Source: Opitutaceae bacterium (GTDB taxonomy: Bacteria; Verrucomicrobiota; Verrucomicrobiae; Opitutales; Opitutaceae). From it: a DNA stretch of 5,955 nt. The translations under genes were made by a program, and so were the position numbers. The DNA lies in assembly GCA_031266495.1 (NCBI GenBank), contig JAISAX010000370.1:1-5955 (forward strand), given 5' to 3'. Below the pieces are notes generated by a model. It was not told the DNA's origin, searched no databases, and saw only the letters and a list, made by a program, of their open reading frames with translations. Shown here one piece after another: positions 5,365-5,955 of this stretch (the stretch's first letter is position 1; each line of letters begins with the position of its first letter).

Positions 5365-5955
5365 TCATTCCCGGAAGGAAAACGCCGCCGTTCCCCGAAA
5401 AGAGCGATGGTTTATGCAAGTCGATGGATATAGCAGGCAGGCATGTCGAGACCTTTTGACGGCGATGGCCCGCCATCTTGCAACTCCGGCATGAATGTCG
5501 TTACTTTTATTGCCATTCAAGGGGTTGCGCAAAAAACCCGTAATACATCTTCCGGATTTCACGGTTTCGGGAGGACCAGACAGAACTTGACCCAAGAGAG
5601 AGTCGAGGAAGACGGGAGGGAGAAGGAGGATGCGTGGGGGAAGGAGAGGAGAGCGCATGGCGAGGAAATCGGCCGGAGCGAGGTTGGAACGGGAGCGGTT
5701 TTTGCGGGCGAAGTTGAAGAAGTGCGGGTAGGTGGATGCGGAGGCGATGAAGGAGGCAGTGTCGAGGAAGAGTTCGAGGTCGAAGAACTCGGGTTCGATG
5801 GTGGAGTGGGAGCTTTCGACGTCGGCGTTGGAGTTGGGGCGAGCGGGAGGGTTGAAGCGATGGAGAGCGCCCAGGGAAGTGATGGAGCGGTGAAAGCCGT
5901 CAGGGCGGTAGTGGACGGTGTCGCCGTCGAACTCGGAGCCCAGGTCGGTGCGGAC
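5365..5955 (-). CDS. Insertion-sequence transposase, DDE/rve integrase-type, C-terminal part (partial at right edge)
   Basis: The minus-strand frame is open from the right edge to a TGA at 5365-5367. Its first part is clearly transposase: RTDLGSEFDGD holds the second catalytic Asp, then NPPARPNSNADVESSHS with the third catalytic Glu, then EPEFFDLELF, YPHFFNFARKNRSRS and LLLPPVFLDSLL. This order is typical of IS481-like and related rve-domain transposases. The Asp-to-Glu distance is 43 residues, longer than the usual 35 or so, because of an insert around VHYRPDGFH. Recognisable similarity ends near 5588. The remaining 74 or so codons look like translated non-coding DNA, so either the native stop was lost by truncation or the frame simply runs on. 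The catalytic first Asp and N-terminal half lie outside the window. The gene reads toward the ibrA-like gene on the same strand. I could not define the element's terminal inverted repeat or a target duplication. Confidence 0.8.
   Translation of the reverse strand, partial: VRTDLGSEFDGDTVHYRPDGFHRSITSLGALHRFNPPARPNSNADVESSHSTIEPEFFDLELFLDTASFIASASTYPHFFNFARKNRSRSNLAPADFLAMRSPLLPPRILLLPPVFLDSLLGQVLSGPPETVKSGRCITGFLRNPLNGNKSNDIHAGVARWRAIAVKRSRHACLLYPSTCINHRSFRGTAAFSFRE

Noticed and set aside
5504..5532. Possible minus-strand promoter for the ibrA-like gene (TTGCGC, 17 bases, TAAAAG)
   Set aside because: Spacing is right, but both boxes match the sigma-70 consensus poorly and such matches are expected by chance.
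1..5955. CRISPR array, tRNA or rRNA gene
   Set aside because: No regularly spaced direct repeats, no cloverleaf-like sequence and no rRNA-like segment were seen on either strand.

Overview
The window looks like a piece of a GC-rich Verrucomicrobiota chromosome, most like Opitutaceae. That is an inference from the gene types together (a cytoplasmic GH78 rhamnosidase, a GGDG/PKTIDND phosphofructokinase, a DNRLRE-like secreted protein) and from plus-strand genes that lack Shine-Dalgarno sequences. No marker gene is present to prove it.

Layout. Positions 1-231 (minus) hold the first 77 codons of a secreted protein with a clear signal peptide and what looks like the start of a CBM96/DNRLRE-type domain; the gene runs off the left edge. 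Positions 232-760 are a gene-free divergent region of 529 bases. It holds an A9G13 homopolymer tract, a 164-bp element bounded by 28-bp terminal inverted repeats (26/28 matched), a second imperfect inverted repeat, and a 12-bp motif found upstream of both flanking genes in gene-sense orientation. Positions 761-3022 (plus) encode a complete GH78 alpha-L-rhamnosidase with all expected acidic catalytic residues. A 225-base gap with a perfect 12-bp palindrome follows. Positions 3248-4342 (plus) encode a complete 6-phosphofructokinase. Two hairpins lie between this gene and the convergent gene at 4397-5356 (minus), an IbrA/YbdN-like PAPS-reductase-family protein. Its N-terminal and middle parts are well conserved, but its C-terminal part is missing and replaced by Gly/Ala/Arg-rich sequence. 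From 5365 to the right edge (minus) an open frame carries the C-terminal part of a DDE/rve-type insertion-sequence transposase; its recognisable homology stops near 5588.

How it fits together. The left half looks like plant-polysaccharide or glycoside use: a secreted binding protein diverges from an intracellular rhamnosidase that would release L-rhamnose from imported rhamnosides. Phosphofructokinase is central glycolysis and need not be linked to these genes. The right end looks like a mobile or decaying island: a truncated ibrA-like gene without its usual ibrB partner, next to a transposase end. I see no complete new multi-gene system. The parts most worth following up are the inverted-repeat element in the divergent region and the truncated IbrA-like protein beside the transposase.
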